A DNA stretch of 64,000 bases from Segetibacter koreensis DSM 18137 (GCF_000374045.1 NZ_KB893348.1:248001-312000), one strand, 5' to 3'. Shown: positions 17,451 through 26,898, counted from the first letter of the stretch. Translations and numbers: made by a program. Notes: generated from the sequence alone by a model not told the origin.

Positions 17451-18860
17451 ATGAACAGTAGCGGACAATCTTATCAACATACTATACAGGATGAAATAAG
17501 TATTTCAGGAGCCGGCATCCATACGGGGCAATCAGTTACTATGCGTATAAAGCCTGCTGCTCCGAATACGGGTATTAATTTTCAGAGAGTAGATCTGCCG
17601 GGAAAACCGATAGTGAAAGCAGATGTGGACTTTGTGGTTGAGACGAACCGCAGCACAACGTTAGAAAATAACGGCGCGCGTGTTAGTACCATCGAGCATT
17701 TAATGGCGGCATTGGTAGGAATGCAGGTAGATAATGCTTTGATAGAAATTGACGGCGAAGAAGTTCCGATACTGGACGGAAGTGCCCAGCCTTTTGTCGA
17801 AGCGCTTCAAAAAGCAGGATTGCAAGAACAAAACGCTGTTAAAATTTATTATAACATCGAGCATAATATCACTTTCTCCGATGAAGAGAAAAAAGTGGAA
17901 ATGGTAGCGTTACCTTATAATGAATATCGCATAAATACTCTCATAGATTTCAATAGCCCTGTCTTAGGAACCCAGCACGCTGCAATAAAAAATATTGCTG
18001 ATTTCAACACAAGTATTGCGCCTTGCAGAACTTTTTGTTTTTTTCACGAATTGGAATGGCTGTTAGCACACAACTTGATAAAGGGGGGAGATATTAATAA
18101 CGCCATTGTAGTGGTTGATAAAGAGGTAAGCGAAGAACAGGTAGAAAGAATATCGAAAGTATTTAACAAAAAAGACGTACAAATAAGTTCTGAGGGGATT
18201 TTAAACAACTTGGAACTCAGGTTTCCTAACGAGCCTGCTCGCCACAAACTATTGGATGTAATTGGAGATCTGGCATTGGTAGGATATCCTTTTAAGGCGC
18301 ATATTATCGCTAACAGACCTGGTCATGCAAGTAATGTAAAATTTGCAAAGAAGATCAAAGAACACATTAAAAAGTATAAAAACCGGCAGGAAGTTCCTAA
18401 ATACGACCCTAATAAACCTGCCATTTTAAATGTTCAGCAAATCGAACAGGTTTTGCCGCATCGCTATCCTTTTCTGTTAGTTGATAAAGTAATCGAACTT
18501 ACAGAAAAAGTTGTTGTCGCTATAAAAAATGTGACTTACAACGAGCCTTTTTTCCAGGGGCATTTTCCTAACAACTCAATAATGCCGGGAGTTTTACAGG
18601 TGGAAGCTCTCGCACAGGCAGGAGGTTTTCTTGCAATACCAAGAGATACGGAAGATAAATATGACACCTATTTTTTAAAAATTGAGAATTGCAAATTCAA
18701 GCAGAAAGTTATACCAGGCGATACACTTATTTTAAAAATGGAATTGCTTCAACCTATCCGCAGGGGAATTTGTGAAATGAAGGGAACCATATTTGTCGGT
18801 GATAAAATTGTTACAGAAGCTACTTTGGTGGCACAAATTGTAAAAAGACCAAAAGCATGA
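17451..18860 (+). CDS. lpxC-fabZ: Bifunctional LpxC-FabZ (UDP-3-O-acyl-GlcNAc deacetylase / 3-hydroxyacyl-ACP dehydratase)
   Basis: The protein is about 469 residues from the ATG at 17451 (474 from a GTG at 17436 that overlaps a promoter-like box). Residues 1 to about 310 are LpxC: zinc site in VSTIEHLMAALVG and HKLLDVIGDLALVG, GDINNAIVV, and the final HIIANRPGHASN. Residues about 325-469 are FabZ: LPHRYPFLLVDKV with the catalytic His, and GHFPNNSIMPGVLQVEALAQAGG with the catalytic Glu. The fusion joins the committed step of lipid A synthesis to fatty-acid dehydration and is a hallmark of Bacteroidota and some relatives. The stop overlaps the ATG of lpxA by 4 bases. Confidence 0.97.
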   Translation: MNSSGQSYQHTIQDEISISGAGIHTGQSVTMRIKPAAPNTGINFQRVDLPGKPIVKADVDFVVETNRSTTLENNGARVSTIEHLMAALVGMQVDNALIEIDGEEVPILDGSAQPFVEALQKAGLQEQNAVKIYYNIEHNITFSDEEKKVEMVALPYNEYRINTLIDFNSPVLGTQHAAIKNIADFNTSIAPCRTFCFFHELEWLLAHNLIKGGDINNAIVVVDKEVSEEQVERISKVFNKKDVQISSEGILNNLELRFPNEPARHKLLDVIGDLALVGYPFKAHIIANRPGHASNVKFAKKIKEHIKKYKNRQEVPKYDPNKPAILNVQQIEQVLPHRYPFLLVDKVIELTEKVVVAIKNVTYNEPFFQGHFPNNSIMPGVLQVEALAQAGGFLAIPRDTEDKYDTYFLKIENCKFKQKVIPGDTLILKMELLQPIRRGICEMKGTIFVGDKIVTEATLVAQIVKRPKA

Positions 18861-19666
18861 GCATAAGTCCGCTTGCCTATATACACAAGGATGCAAAAAT
18901 CGGCGAAAATGTAACAATTGAACCTTTTGCTGTCATTCAAGGCGAAGTTTCCGTAGGTGATGGAAGTCATATTATGTCGCATGCCGTGATCATGGATGGT
19001 TCCAACATAGGAAAAAACTGTGTTATTTATCCCGGCGCAGTAATTGGTGCTATTCCGCAGGATCTAAAGTTTATCGGAGAAAAAACGACGGTTGAAATAG
19101 GAGATGGAACTACTATACGTGAATGTGCAACCGTAAATCGTGGTACAAAAGATAAATGGAAAACTGTTGTAGGACAAAATTGTCTTATCATGGGCTATGC
19201 TCATATTGCTCATGACTGTATATTAGGTAATAATGTCATTCTTGCCAATGCTGTTCAACTAGCCGGACATGTAGAAATAGGAAATTATGCTATAATGAGC
19301 GGATTAAGTGGGGCAGTTCAATTTACCCGTATTGGTGCTCATACTTATGTAGCAGGTCATACTGTAGTAAGAAAAGACGTTCCACCTTATGTAAAAGCGG
19401 CCCGTGAACCTATGAGTTTCGCTGGAATAAATACAGTTGGTCTTCAACGGTCTAAATTTTCTCCGGCAAAAATTCAGGAAATAACAGACATCTATAAGAT
19501 ACTTTTTATTGAAAAAAATACAACAACTGCCGCTCTCGAAAAAGTAGAAGCTACATTTCCGCCTACCCCTGAAAGAGATGCGATCCTAAATTTTATTAAA
19601 TCTTCTAAAACCGGTATCATTAAGCGACCGTCCAAAACCGAGAGCGATGAGGATAAACCTTTTTAA
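18857..19666 (+). CDS. lpxA: LpxA, UDP-N-acetylglucosamine acyltransferase
   Basis: The 269-residue protein is a left-handed beta-helix of hexapeptide repeats (AKIGENVTIEPFAVIQGEVSV and so on) with the LpxA landmarks IGAIPQDLKFIGE, TTIRECATVNRGT and the catalytic His in LIMGYAHIAHDC, then a C-terminal helical domain (LQRSKFSPAKIQEITDIYKILF). It transfers the first hydroxyacyl chain in lipid A synthesis. Its ATG overlaps the lpxC-fabZ stop (ATGA), and its own 3' end overlaps the next ABC ATPase gene by 20 bases, so the three genes are likely translationally coupled. Length is normal. Confidence 0.97.
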   Translation: MSISPLAYIHKDAKIGENVTIEPFAVIQGEVSVGDGSHIMSHAVIMDGSNIGKNCVIYPGAVIGAIPQDLKFIGEKTTVEIGDGTTIRECATVNRGTKDKWKTVVGQNCLIMGYAHIAHDCILGNNVILANAVQLAGHVEIGNYAIMSGLSGAVQFTRIGAHTYVAGHTVVRKDVPPYVKAAREPMSFAGINTVGLQRSKFSPAKIQEITDIYKILFIEKNTTTAALEKVEATFPPTPERDAILNFIKSSKTGIIKRPSKTESDEDKPF

Positions 19667-20264
19667 CGCCGGAAAACGCTTTAACCGAGACTGGATATTT
19701 AGAAAGGCCGACTTAACTTTTTTACCTGGCCACACTTACGCTATCACAGGGTCTAACGGGAGTGGCAAAAGTACGCTGTTGCAGACGGTTGCCGGTAGTA
19801 TGGATATTAGCGAAGGAAAAATTGACTGGCAAGTGAATGGTGCTTCTGTTGAAGCAGATAATATTTACAGGTATCTAACTATTGCCGCACCTTATGTTGA
19901 AGTAATCGAAGAAATGACGGCAGCAGAATTTCTGCAATTTCACCGGCAATTTAAACCTTTATTAAAGGGAATCTCAATAACAGAAATTATAAATCTGGTC
20001 GGATTAGAAAAAGCAGCAACGAAGCAAATTCGCTATTACTCTTCAGGTATGAAACAACGAATTAAACTTGCGCAGGCGATCTTTTCCGATTCTCCACTTC
20101 TGTTGCTTGATGAACCTTGTACCAACCTGGATGTAAGTGGTTTTGAATTGTACCAAAAGCTTATACTTGACTACGCCGCAAATAAAACTATAATTGTAAG
20201 CAGCAATGATGTAAACGAATTTTCCTTTTGTGAGAATGTAATCAATATTATGGATTATAAGTAG
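19647..20264 (+). CDS. ABC transporter ATP-binding protein, single small NBD
   Basis: The 205-residue protein is one NBD: Walker A GSNGSGKST (about residues 36-44), an unusually spelled signature YYSSGMKQR in place of LSGGQ-xQR, Walker B LLLLDEPCTNLD, and a switch region IVSSNDVNEFSFC in which the usual His is Asn. That makes the H-loop atypical. It starts inside the 3' end of lpxA (20-base overlap). No permease gene follows: a strong terminator comes 32 bases after the stop. It could power a lipid or heme-type exporter whose membrane part is elsewhere. The substrate is unknown, and the lipid A neighbours are only a hint. Confidence 0.85.
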   Translation: MRINLFNAGKRFNRDWIFRKADLTFLPGHTYAITGSNGSGKSTLLQTVAGSMDISEGKIDWQVNGASVEADNIYRYLTIAAPYVEVIEEMTAAEFLQFHRQFKPLLKGISITEIINLVGLEKAATKQIRYYSSGMKQRIKLAQAIFSDSPLLLLDEPCTNLDVSGFELYQKLILDYAANKTIIVSSNDVNEFSFCENVINIMDYK

Positions 20265-20295
20265 GCGCAACTTAGTGGTGGCTTCCGGAGAAAGG

Positions 20296-20335
20296 AAAAA
20301 GGCTTTTTAAAAATTAATTTTTAAAAAGCCTTTTT
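20296..20335. terminator. Perfect palindromic bidirectional terminator
   Basis: Bases 20301-20330 are a perfect palindrome starting GGCTTTTTAAAAATT, flanked by AAAAA (20296-20300) and TTTTT (20331-20335), so the symmetry covers 40 bases with a T-run leaving on both strands. It separates the plus-strand lpx operon from the convergent minus-strand accC gene. Confidence 0.9.
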
Positions 20336-20468
20336 TATAAATTACAAAGCCTAAGAAAAAATACAAATTATTAAAAGTGGTCGAAATACGATAAACTCGA
20401 TTTGCCCTCCTTTTTCTAATTATAGCACTATTGCGCTGTATCACAAAGTATCATTTCAATTTCTGCAA

Positions 20469-21806
20469 TTACTCCATTTTAAAAGTTTCCAAAAATTTAG
20501 TAGTGAAGTTTCCTTTACGGAAATCTTCATTTTTCATCAACTGCAGATGAAAAGGAATAGTTGTCTTAATGCCTTCAATAATGTATTCGCTAAGTGCCCG
20601 GTGCATGGTGTCTATCGCTTCTTCACGGGTTTGGGCCATAGTAATCAATTTTCCAATCATGCTATCGTAATAAGGAGGAATGACATAACCGGCATATACA
20701 TGACTATCAACCCTAACGCCGTGACCCCCGGGTTGATGTAACACGGTTATTTTACCAGGACTAGGCCGAAAGTCATTGTAAGGATCTTCGGCATTGATTC
20801 TACACTCAATCGCGTGTTTTTTCGGTTCGTAATTTCTTCCGGTTATGGGCTCTCCGGCAGCGATTTTAATTTGTTCTTTAATAAGGTCAAAGTTGATCAC
20901 TTCTTCGGTCACGCAATGTTCTACCTGTATACGCGTATTCATTTCCATAAAGTAGAAGTTTCTATGCTTATCTACCAGGAATTCTATTGTACCAACGCTT
21001 TCATAATTTATTGCGCTTGCAGCTTTTATTGCCGCTTCACCCATTTTATTACGCAGTTCTTGCGTCATAAATGGTGAAGGGCTTTCTTCTACCAGTTTCT
21101 GATGACGACGTTGAATAGAACAATCTCGTTCACTAAGATGAGCCACTGTCCCATATTGATCGCCAGCAACCTGTATTTCAATATGGCGCGGTTCTTCAAC
21201 AAACTTCTCCATGTAAACACCATCATTCTTAAACGAAGCACCTGCCTCAGTACGTGCTGTAGTGTAGGCCTTTTCTAGTTCACTTTCTTCATATACCACA
21301 CGCATGCCCTTACCACCACCACCTGCAGTTGCCTTTAAAATAACCGGGTAACCAATTTCCTTCGCTATACCCTTAGCCTCTTCCACACTTTCTAATAGTC
21401 CCTGTCCACCGGGAACTACCGGAACACCTGCCTTTATCATTGTATCTTTGGCAGTTATTTTATCACCCATTTTATTAATCATATCAGCAGTAGGACCGAT
21501 AAATTTAATACTATGATCGTGACAGATTTGAGCAAACTTTGAATTTTCTGCTAAGAAACCGTACCCGGGATGAATGGCATCTGCATTCGTTATTTCTGCC
21601 GCTGCCATAATATGAGCTATATTCAAATAAGAATCACTACTTGCAGGTTTACCAATACATACTGCCTCATCGGCAAATTTTACATGAAGACTTTCTTTAT
21701 CAGCAGTTGAATAAACAGCTACTGTTTTAATACCCATTTCTTTGCAGGTACGAATAACACGAAGAGCAATTTCTCCGCGGTTTGCAATCAATATTTTTTT
21801 AAACAT
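20469..21806 (-). CDS. accC: AccC, biotin carboxylase subunit of acetyl-CoA carboxylase
   Basis: The 445-residue protein is collinear with biotin carboxylase: N-terminal [22 protein letters not shown], the ATP-grasp glycine loop [34 protein letters not shown], the Glu-rich active site [18 protein letters not shown], and [16 protein letters not shown]. It carboxylates the biotin on AccB using ATP and bicarbonate, the first half-reaction of malonyl-CoA formation. It lies 99 bases downstream of accB on the same strand. The carboxyltransferase subunits (AccA, AccD) are not in this window. Length and start are normal. Confidence 0.97.
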   Translation of the reverse strand: MFKKILIANRGEIALRVIRTCKEMGIKTVAVYSTADKESLHVKFADEAVCIGKPASSDSYLNIAHIMAAAEITNADAIHPGYGFLAENSKFAQICHDHSIKFIGPTADMINKMGDKITAKDTMIKAGVPVVPGGQGLLESVEEAKGIAKEIGYPVILKATAGGGGKGMRVVYEESELEKAYTTARTEAGASFKNDGVYMEKFVEEPRHIEIQVAGDQYGTVAHLSERDCSIQRRHQKLVEESPSPFMTQELRNKMGEAAIKAASAINYESVGTIEFLVDKHRNFYFMEMNTRIQVEHCVTEEVINFDLIKEQIKIAAGEPITGRNYEPKKHAIECRINAEDPYNDFRPSPGKITVLHQPGGHGVRVDSHVYAGYVIPPYYDSMIGKLITMAQTREEAIDTMHRALSEYIIEGIKTTIPFHLQLMKNEDFRKGNFTTKFLETFKME

Positions 21807-21905
21807 CTGATAATTTGAAAATTTGAAGATGTGATAATTGAAAATAAAAATGAAACAATTTGAAAAGCCTTTTCAAGCTTTAGAATTGTTACATTTCAAT
21901 TTAAA

Positions 21906-22400
21906 TTAAGCTGGTTCAACCAAAAACAAAGGTTGATCATATTCAACAGGGGTCGCATCCTCTACTAATACTTTTACTATAATGCCTTTTACTTCACTTT
22001 CAATCTCATTAAAAAGCTTCATCGCCTCAATTATACATACTGTTTTGCCCACACTTATCTCATCTCCTATATTTACAAACGCAGGCTTGTCGGGAGAAGA
22101 ACTTCTATAAAAAGTTCCTATCATCGGGCTTTTGATAGTTATTAGGTTATCTGCCTGTTTAACGGTTTCAGGGCCATTAGATGAAACGCCTGCCGCAGGA
22201 GTCTGAGTAGCGGGAGAGGGCAGCTGTACGGCCGGGGCAGGTGGCAAGTACGATGGTGTCGCGGCACTTGTAGCATAAACAGGAGCAGGCTCTTCTTTTT
22301 GCTTTATAATAATCTTAAAATCTCCTTCTTCGATACACAGCTCACCTATATTGCTTCGATTCACGATCTTAATTAATTCCTGAATTTGTTTAAAGTCCAT
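21906..22400 (-). CDS. accB: AccB, biotin carboxyl carrier protein
   Basis: The 164-residue protein has an N-terminal helix (MDFKQIQELIKIVNRSNIGEL), a Pro/Ala/Thr-rich flexible linker (about residues 35-75), and a biotinyl domain (about 85-162) with the biotin-accepting Lys in CIIEAMKLFNEIES. The usual EAMKM reads EAMKL, with Leu instead of the second Met, a variant seen in many BCCPs. It is the carrier subunit of acetyl-CoA carboxylase and is followed by accC, the classic operon. Its promoter should lie in the 580-base gap upstream. Confidence 0.96.
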   Translation of the reverse strand: MDFKQIQELIKIVNRSNIGELCIEEGDFKIIIKQKEEPAPVYATSAATPSYLPPAPAVQLPSPATQTPAAGVSSNGPETVKQADNLITIKSPMIGTFYRSSSPDKPAFVNIGDEISVGKTVCIIEAMKLFNEIESEVKGIIVKVLVEDATPVEYDQPLFLVEPA

Positions 22401-22980
22401 ACAATACTTTTATGGTTTAGAAGTTTAATGAGATTTTTTTAAGAAATGGGAGGCAAAATAGCTATTTTTAAAATAACACAATTGAAAACACAAAAAATTC
22501 TTGCCGGCTGCAAAAATAAAGCCTTTTCTATATAAACAAGATAATAAACTGCAACCTTGTTTTATCTCTCACTTTTAACTGCTACTGTTGTTCTCTATTT
22601 CTATACTAATATTTTTAAATAAGATATATTTTAATCGGTACAACGTTGATGATGTGGCTCGCAATTTTACTAAGGTTAGAATAAAAAATTTGCCTGGTTC
22701 AGTCTAAGCTAACAAGGATTTGCAATATCAGGATGCTTACTGCGAGAAGCAGTTAGTTAAAGGTCTAAATTCACTTTAATGTTTTATACACCGATAAAAC
22801 AATATTATGTTAAGCAAAAGCGCCCAACGTAAAAGGGCGCTTTTGCTTAAACATATTTTTTAATTTGTTGAAAAATCTTATCTTCTTATCCTTGATCGTA
22901 ACAAATTCTAGATGGGTCAAAAGTATAATTAGTACTTGAGTTGAGCGGCTAAATATAAGAAAGTGGGCAAGTATAAAAAA
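22401..22980. other. Intergenic region, 580 bases
   Basis: AT-rich gap between the accB start and the 3' end of the DUF4407 gene. It must hold the accB promoter. A TATTTTGC string read on the minus strand near 22460 is a candidate -7 box with the wrong spacing. The only other structure I see is the strong hairpin at 22810-22850. No coding frame or RNA gene was recognised. Confidence 0.6.
22810..22850 (-). terminator. Strong 16-bp hairpin, terminator of the DUF4407 gene
   Basis: TTAAGCAAAAGCGCCC (22810-22825) pairs perfectly with GGGCGCTTTTGCTTAA (22835-22850) around a 9-base loop. It lies about 130 bases beyond the stop of the DUF4407 gene. The T-rich half of the stem serves as the run. The symmetry could also stop transcription coming from the other side. 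Confidence 0.75.
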
Positions 22981-24180
22981 TCAACTTTCCTGCTTTGTAA
23001 GCATATCTTTTTTAAATTGAGTCCAAAAACCGTCAAATGACTCTTCATGATCGGACGTCCATTTTTCTAAACGGTTTTTCATTTTCTCATTTCGTTCCGC
23101 TTCAGTCAAAGCAAAAAAGTGCCGAATAAAAGCTTCGTCTTTTTCCCTTGCTAACTGGTTATACATTTCCTTAAGCTGCTTTTCTTTTAACTGGTTACTC
23201 TCGGCAACTTCCTTCTCCATTTCCTCAGTTAACCGCACTTTTTCGTCGTAAGTGCCCGCTGGCAAAAGTGTCTTTGCTAATACAGGCATTAGCTCTATTA
23301 ACATTAGAATTATAACTATCAAAAAATATCGCCATTGTAATGCTGTATTTTTTTTAACCAGGTTATTTAGGGCTTCTATCCTTGTTAAAAATCCATTATT
23401 TAAAAATCCCCCAAATACATCATTTTCTTTTTTTATGATAGCATTTATTCCAGCAAGGCTGCTATCGATAGAAGTAATATTTGGTTGAAGGGCAGAAAAC
23501 AAGTTTTTGTATTCATTATCCAATTTTTCATATTCTGCCTTTTTTGCAAGAGCGATAGTTTTAATACCAATTTTTCCGGTGCCGCCAGAACCGTCTGTTT
23601 CAGCAATGTATTCTTCGCGGGCTTTTGACACCTCCGAATATTTTAAATCTAATTGATTTTGAAGTTGTGCCCGCTGGGTGTTCAAAACCTGCTTTTGGGG
23701 ATTGTACAATGAATCTAATTCCTGTTGCTTGGTACGCTTTCTTACCTCATTATCCAACGAGGCTTGTAGTTTGATTTCTTTATCAAACATAAATAAAATA
23801 GCGGGTTGGGCCATAAATGTACCCAGAGTAACAGCTAATAAACCTCGAAGGAGTAGGGGAGTTATCCTGTTTTTATTAAACTTGTTTATACCTTTTATAA
23901 GAGCACGGTCAATTGTAAGAATAATAAAACCCATAAATAATCCCAGCAGTACCGATAAAAACCAGTTACTGGTAATTGTGCTCCAGAAATACGTCCATGC
24001 CAGGGTTGCAAAGCTCCACGTAGCTAATACTGTTGTTCCAATAATACGATACCTGTTCCTGTCAACTACACATTGAACCAATAGTTCCTTCTCGGCGGTA
24101 CCCAGCCACCATAAAAATTCATCCCACTTACCCGGCGTATACTGTTCCCTCTGAGAAAGGGAAGAAATACTTTGGCGCAT
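22981..24180 (-). CDS. DUF4407 membrane protein with coiled coil
   Basis: The 399-residue protein fits DUF4407 (PF14362): N-terminal block KWDEFLWWLGTAEKELLVQC, two membrane helices near residues 48-90, the conserved GFIILTIDRALIKGI, a third helix near 110-130 (PLLLRGLLAVTLGTFMAQPAILFMF), a long charged coiled coil (about 135-250), a fourth helix near 285-305 (FLIVIILMLIELMPVLAKTLLP), and a Glu/Lys-rich cytosolic tail. The family has no established function. It stands alone between a terminator and a divergent rlmN, so context does not help. Confidence 0.82.
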   Translation of the reverse strand: MRQSISSLSQREQYTPGKWDEFLWWLGTAEKELLVQCVVDRNRYRIIGTTVLATWSFATLAWTYFWSTITSNWFLSVLLGLFMGFIILTIDRALIKGINKFNKNRITPLLLRGLLAVTLGTFMAQPAILFMFDKEIKLQASLDNEVRKRTKQQELDSLYNPQKQVLNTQRAQLQNQLDLKYSEVSKAREEYIAETDGSGGTGKIGIKTIALAKKAEYEKLDNEYKNLFSALQPNITSIDSSLAGINAIIKKENDVFGGFLNNGFLTRIEALNNLVKKNTALQWRYFLIVIILMLIELMPVLAKTLLPAGTYDEKVRLTEEMEKEVAESNQLKEKQLKEMYNQLAREKDEAFIRHFFALTEAERNEKMKNRLEKWTSDHEESFDGFWTQFKKDMLTKQES

Positions 24181-24506
24181 TTACATAAAATTAAAAAATT
24201 AAAAATAGGTGGTTGAAGAAGGAAAGGAGCCTGCATTAAAGTAGAAAATTAGCCAGAAGCTTCAATAGTTTAATTAAAGTTAAAAGCTTTTATCGATAAT
24301 TTAACTACAGTTTTTGTAAAAAATACAATTATACCTTTAGTTACCTAATTAAAGGTACACTTAATGTAGTTGGCCTTTTCTGCTTTTAAAATTAAAAGGT
24401 TGGATCATAATCGTGGTAACTCCTAAATTTTGTTTAAACCTCTCATTTGAGAAAACTTTACATATTATAATTCCTATATAAAAATCACTAATCATACCTT
24501 TGCCCG
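24181..24506. other. Divergent intergenic region, 326 bases
   Basis: Separates the starts of the DUF4407 gene (minus) and rlmN (plus) and should hold both promoters. The only box I can name is TACCTTTG at 24495-24502. Nothing else recognisable. Confidence 0.6.
24495..24502 (+). promoter_or_regulatory. -7 box directly upstream of rlmN
   Basis: TACCTTTG is an exact TAnnTTTG match ending 5 bases before the rlmN ATG at 24507. If used, transcription would begin at or next to the start codon, giving a leaderless or nearly leaderless mRNA. Confidence 0.5.
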
Positions 24507-25562
24507 ATGAAATCAGCTAAGAATATTCGCCATCTCACACTTGACGAGCTTGTTACATACTTTGAGCAGATGGGGGAAAAAAAATTCAGGGCTAAGCAGG
24601 TATACGAGTGGCTTTGGCAAAAACAGGCCCATAGTTTTGATGCCATGACGAATCTGAGCAAGGAATTAAGAGCTAAATTAAATGAACATTTTACTCTTCC
24701 TGCTTTACAGGTTGAGACTACCCAATACAGCGAAGATGGTACAGTAAAAAGTCGTTTTAAAACTGTGGAAGGGCACTTGGTTGAAGGTGTTTTAATACCA
24801 ACAGATGAGCGCCAGACTGCGTGTGTGTCTTCTCAAATTGGTTGCAGTCTTAGCTGTAAATTTTGTGCTACCGGATACATGGAGCGAAAACGCAACCTGG
24901 ATTTTGATGAAATATATGATGAGGTGGTTTTGCTAAATCAGCAGGCTCACAAAGTTTACAATAAAAAGCTGAGCAATATCGTTTTTATGGGAATGGGCGA
25001 ACCGTTGCTAAATTACAAAAATGTATTGAAGGCAATTGAGAAAATAACATCGCCTGAAGGATTGGGAATGAGTCCCAAACGTATAACCGTATCAACAGCA
25101 GGTGTTGCAAAAATGATTAAACAACTGGGTGATGATAAAGTACGTTTTAACCTTGCCCTCAGTTTGCATGCAGCAAGCGATGTAAAGCGTAATGAAATAA
25201 TGCCTATAAATGAGAGTAATAACATAAAAGCATTAATTGAGGCTTTAAATTACTTTTATAAACAAACCGGCAACGAAATTACTTTTGAATATATATTGTT
25301 TCAGAATTTTAATGACAGCCTGAGAGATGCAGATGAATTAATTAAGATTTATAGGCAGGTTCCTGCTGATTTGGTTAATATAATAGAATACAATCCCATT
25401 GATGCAGCCAAATTTTTGAAACCAGATGAAGAAACAGTTGAAAAGTTTATGAACCATTTGTCAAAAGCACGTGTTAATGCAAGACTACGCAGAAGTCGGG
25501 GTAAAGATATTGATGCTGCTTGTGGACAATTGGCGAATAAGGTAGAATCAATGACTGCTTAA
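24507..25562 (+). CDS. rlmN: RlmN, 23S rRNA A2503 / tRNA A37 C2-methyltransferase (radical SAM)
   Basis: The 351-residue protein has the radical-SAM cluster motif C113-x3-C117-x2-C120 (GCSLSCKFCATGY), the SAM-binding VFMGMGEPLLNY, and RITVSTAGVA. The C-terminal Cys used for the methyl transfer is probably in DIDAACGQLANK. It methylates C2 of adenine 2503 in 23S rRNA and A37 in some tRNAs. The N-terminal accessory domain (KKFRAKQVYEWLWQKQ) is normal. A promoter-like TACCTTTG sits 5 bases before the ATG. It is followed after 174 bases by the desaturase gene; no functional link is obvious. Confidence 0.96.
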   Translation: MKSAKNIRHLTLDELVTYFEQMGEKKFRAKQVYEWLWQKQAHSFDAMTNLSKELRAKLNEHFTLPALQVETTQYSEDGTVKSRFKTVEGHLVEGVLIPTDERQTACVSSQIGCSLSCKFCATGYMERKRNLDFDEIYDEVVLLNQQAHKVYNKKLSNIVFMGMGEPLLNYKNVLKAIEKITSPEGLGMSPKRITVSTAGVAKMIKQLGDDKVRFNLALSLHAASDVKRNEIMPINESNNIKALIEALNYFYKQTGNEITFEYILFQNFNDSLRDADELIKIYRQVPADLVNIIEYNPIDAAKFLKPDEETVEKFMNHLSKARVNARLRRSRGKDIDAACGQLANKVESMTA

Positions 25563-25736
25563 TTTTTATTAAAAAAGCTAGTATAGCATTTTATAGTTTT
25601 TGTTTCTTTGTAGCTTAGTTCTTTTGTGGCTCTTTGTTAAGAGTAACAATTGTGTTAAAACTTCAAATAAGGCATTATAAAATATGTAAATCCTAACCTG
25701 TATCAATTTTATAAAACACTAATTATTACAAAACTT

Positions 25737-26738
25737 TTGGAAAAAAATTTTAAGTGGTCAGATGAGAGTGAACCACATAAGCTACGGACAAAGGAAATAA
25801 TTACAAAGCACCCTGAGATAAGACAATTAATTGGGAGAAATCCATATACTTTTCTTGTTATATTACTCTGTGTAGGCATACAACTTACTGCAGCTGTATT
25901 GCTTAAAGATGCGCCTTGGTGGGGCGTCTTTGTTGCAGCTTATTTAATTGGTGCATTTGCATGTCATACACTTTTTGTTTGTATTCACGAGTGTGCACAT
26001 AATCTTCTTTTCAAAAACAGAACCTTAAATACGTGGTCTGGTATAATTGCTAATTTGCCATTGGTTTTTCCAAGCTCTGTCTCATTTCAAAAATACCATA
26101 TCAAGCACCATTCATTCCAGGGTGTAGAAGAGCTGGATGCCGATATGCCTTTTCAATGGGAAGCAAGGCTGATAGATAATTCGAGGATAGGTAAAGCCCT
26201 TTGGCTTTTGTTTTACCCTCTTTTTCAATTATTAAGACCGCTTCGCTTAAAAGAAATTGCTATATGGGATAAATGGACCGTTATTAACTGGATTATTCAG
26301 TTCAGTTTTATGTTTGCCATTGTTTATTTTCTTGGTGCAAAAAGTACAGTTTACCTTGTTGCTGGTTTCTTTTTCTCTGTTGGCTTGCATCCATTAGGAG
26401 CAAGATGGGTACAGGAACATTACCTTACCCATGGTGACCAGGAAACTAAAAGCTATTATGGAGTTCTTAATACTGTTAACCTGAACGTGGGATATCACAA
26501 TGAGCACCACGATTTTCCTTCTGTAGCATGGAACAGGTTACCTAAAGTGAAAAAGATCGCAAGTTCCTACTACGACACACTGGGCTATCATACTTCTTAC
26601 ACTGGCCTGCTTTTTCGTTTCTTATTTGATAAAAATATATCTATCTATTCACGGGTAGCCCGCGCTAACAGGGGTAAAGTGAAGGTAACAAAAGAGGCTG
26701 TAATACCTGCAGTTAAAATAGTAGAAGCAGAACAATAA
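25737..26738 (+). CDS. DEGS-like sphingolipid delta-4 (dihydroceramide) desaturase family protein
   Basis: The 333-residue membrane enzyme has the three His boxes of acyl desaturases: HECAH (84-88), HIKHH (121-125) and HNEHH (254-258). Beyond these it follows the eukaryotic dihydroceramide desaturase DEGS through its whole length as I remember that protein: an N-terminal Lipid_DES-like segment (FKWSDESEPHKLRTKEI, HPEIRQL), SFQKYHIKHH, GLHPLGARWVQEHY, YYGVLNTVNLNVGYHNEHHDFPS, and KIASSYYDTLGYH. Membrane helices lie near 37-55, 62-82, 185-203 and 205-220. The start is TTG at 25737; there is no in-frame ATG just upstream. It would act on membrane sphingolipids or long acyl chains. The activity in this organism is inferred. 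Confidence 0.88.
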   Translation: MEKNFKWSDESEPHKLRTKEIITKHPEIRQLIGRNPYTFLVILLCVGIQLTAAVLLKDAPWWGVFVAAYLIGAFACHTLFVCIHECAHNLLFKNRTLNTWSGIIANLPLVFPSSVSFQKYHIKHHSFQGVEELDADMPFQWEARLIDNSRIGKALWLLFYPLFQLLRPLRLKEIAIWDKWTVINWIIQFSFMFAIVYFLGAKSTVYLVAGFFFSVGLHPLGARWVQEHYLTHGDQETKSYYGVLNTVNLNVGYHNEHHDFPSVAWNRLPKVKKIASSYYDTLGYHTSYTGLLFRFLFDKNISIYSRVARANRGKVKVTKEAVIPAVKIVEAEQ

Positions 26739-26755
26739 AAAGCAAGACAAATTGG

Positions 26756-26796
26756 CAAAGGGTGTGATAAAAACTTATTTTTTGTTGCACCCTTTG
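26756..26796. terminator. Hairpin after the desaturase gene
   Basis: CAAAGGGTG (26756-26764) pairs with CACCCTTTG (26788-26796) around a long 23-base loop, 18 bases after the desaturase stop, followed by TGATTTTATAT. Probable but weak terminator, which could also serve the opposite strand. Confidence 0.5.
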
Positions 26797-26898
26797 TGAT
26801 TTTATATATTTAACTAGAGTAATGATAAGCTGATTAAGTTTAAAGATTAAGTTTTTTGATGGGTCACTGTAGTACGGACGTTGACATAAACATAAGAG

